Shown in pieces: positions 5,278 to 5,292 of a stretch of 5,292 nucleotides of DNA (position 1 is the stretch's first letter; the number at the start of each line of letters is the position of its first letter). A program made the translations under genes and the position numbers. The notes under the pieces are model-generated. The model made no database searches. It was given only the letters and a program-made list of their open reading frames with translations, and had not been told where the DNA came from. Origin of the DNA: JAGTVB01 sp964624765 (lineage in GTDB: Bacteria > Pseudomonadota > Gammaproteobacteria > HK1); NCBI GenBank assembly GCA_964624765.1, contig CAZUZO010000185.1, forward strand, positions 1-5,292, given 5' to 3'.

Positions 5278-5292
5278 AGAGCAACTGCAGGA

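Larger units (their letters stand above)
5000..5292. other. Region upstream of dapF without a convincing gene
   Basis: About 290 bases contain no recognised gene. A minus-strand frame stays open for about 80 codons, from a TAG near 5249 to a TGA at 5002-5000. Its only usable start for a longish product is a TTG at 5170, which would give 56 residues, and no ribosome binding site precedes it. The region holds inverted repeats at 5069-5089, 5121-5137, 5151-5164 and 5262-5277, a direct repeat at 5159-5176 and a tandem repeat at 5249-5265. This density suggests a dispersed repeat element or gene remnant. I see no clear sigma-70 promoter for dapF here. Confidence 0.5.

Noticed and set aside
1..5292. 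CRISPR array, tRNA or rRNA gene, insertion sequence, phage or defence genes, dif site
   Set aside because: No regularly spaced repeats, cloverleaf-like sequence or transposase was seen, and no dif-like 28-mer was noticed in the gaps. XerC here is the housekeeping recombinase judged by its full-length similarity and neighbours, not a phage integrase.

Overview
The window carries six complete protein genes, all on the minus strand. In transcription order they are dapF, a DUF484 gene, xerC, hslV, hslU and a DUF971 gene. The set, the order and close protein resemblance to E. coli DapF, XerC, HslV and HslU point to a gammaproteobacterium with moderately high GC. Joining the dapF-DUF484-xerC block to hslVU-DUF971 recalls Chromatiales- or Methylococcales-like gammaproteobacteria; that is from memory of gene neighbourhoods and no search was run. 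Species cannot be named.

Layout, right to left as transcribed. Positions 5000-5292 hold no convincing gene, but contain several short inverted repeats, an 8-bp direct repeat and a 5-bp tandem repeat. dapF (4154-4984) overlaps the DUF484 gene (3447-4157) by 4 bases (ATGA). xerC (2518-3432) follows after 14 bases and starts with TTG. A gap of about 70 bases leads to hslV (1898-2446), then 35 bases to hslU (495-1862, GTG start). A 117-base gap with a hairpin and a promoter-like motif precedes the DUF971 gene (3-377).

The genes serve lysine/peptidoglycan precursor synthesis (DapF), chromosome dimer resolution (XerC) and ATP-dependent proteolysis (HslUV). The DUF484 and DUF971 proteins have no firm function. 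All catalytic residues that can be checked by eye are present and no gene looks broken. This is an ordinary core-genome block; I see no defence system, mobile element with genes, or novel cluster.

The most interesting signals are regulatory. A heat-shock sigma-32-type promoter motif (CTTGAAA, 11 bases, CCCCATCT) lies inside xerC about 255 bases upstream of hslV. A second motif (TTGACA, 12 bases, CCCCATTA) lies just before the DUF971 gene. Also worth a look are the 6-7 residue N-terminal extension on HslV, which must be removed to expose the catalytic threonine, and the repeat-rich region upstream of dapF where many relatives carry lysA or a small lipoprotein gene.
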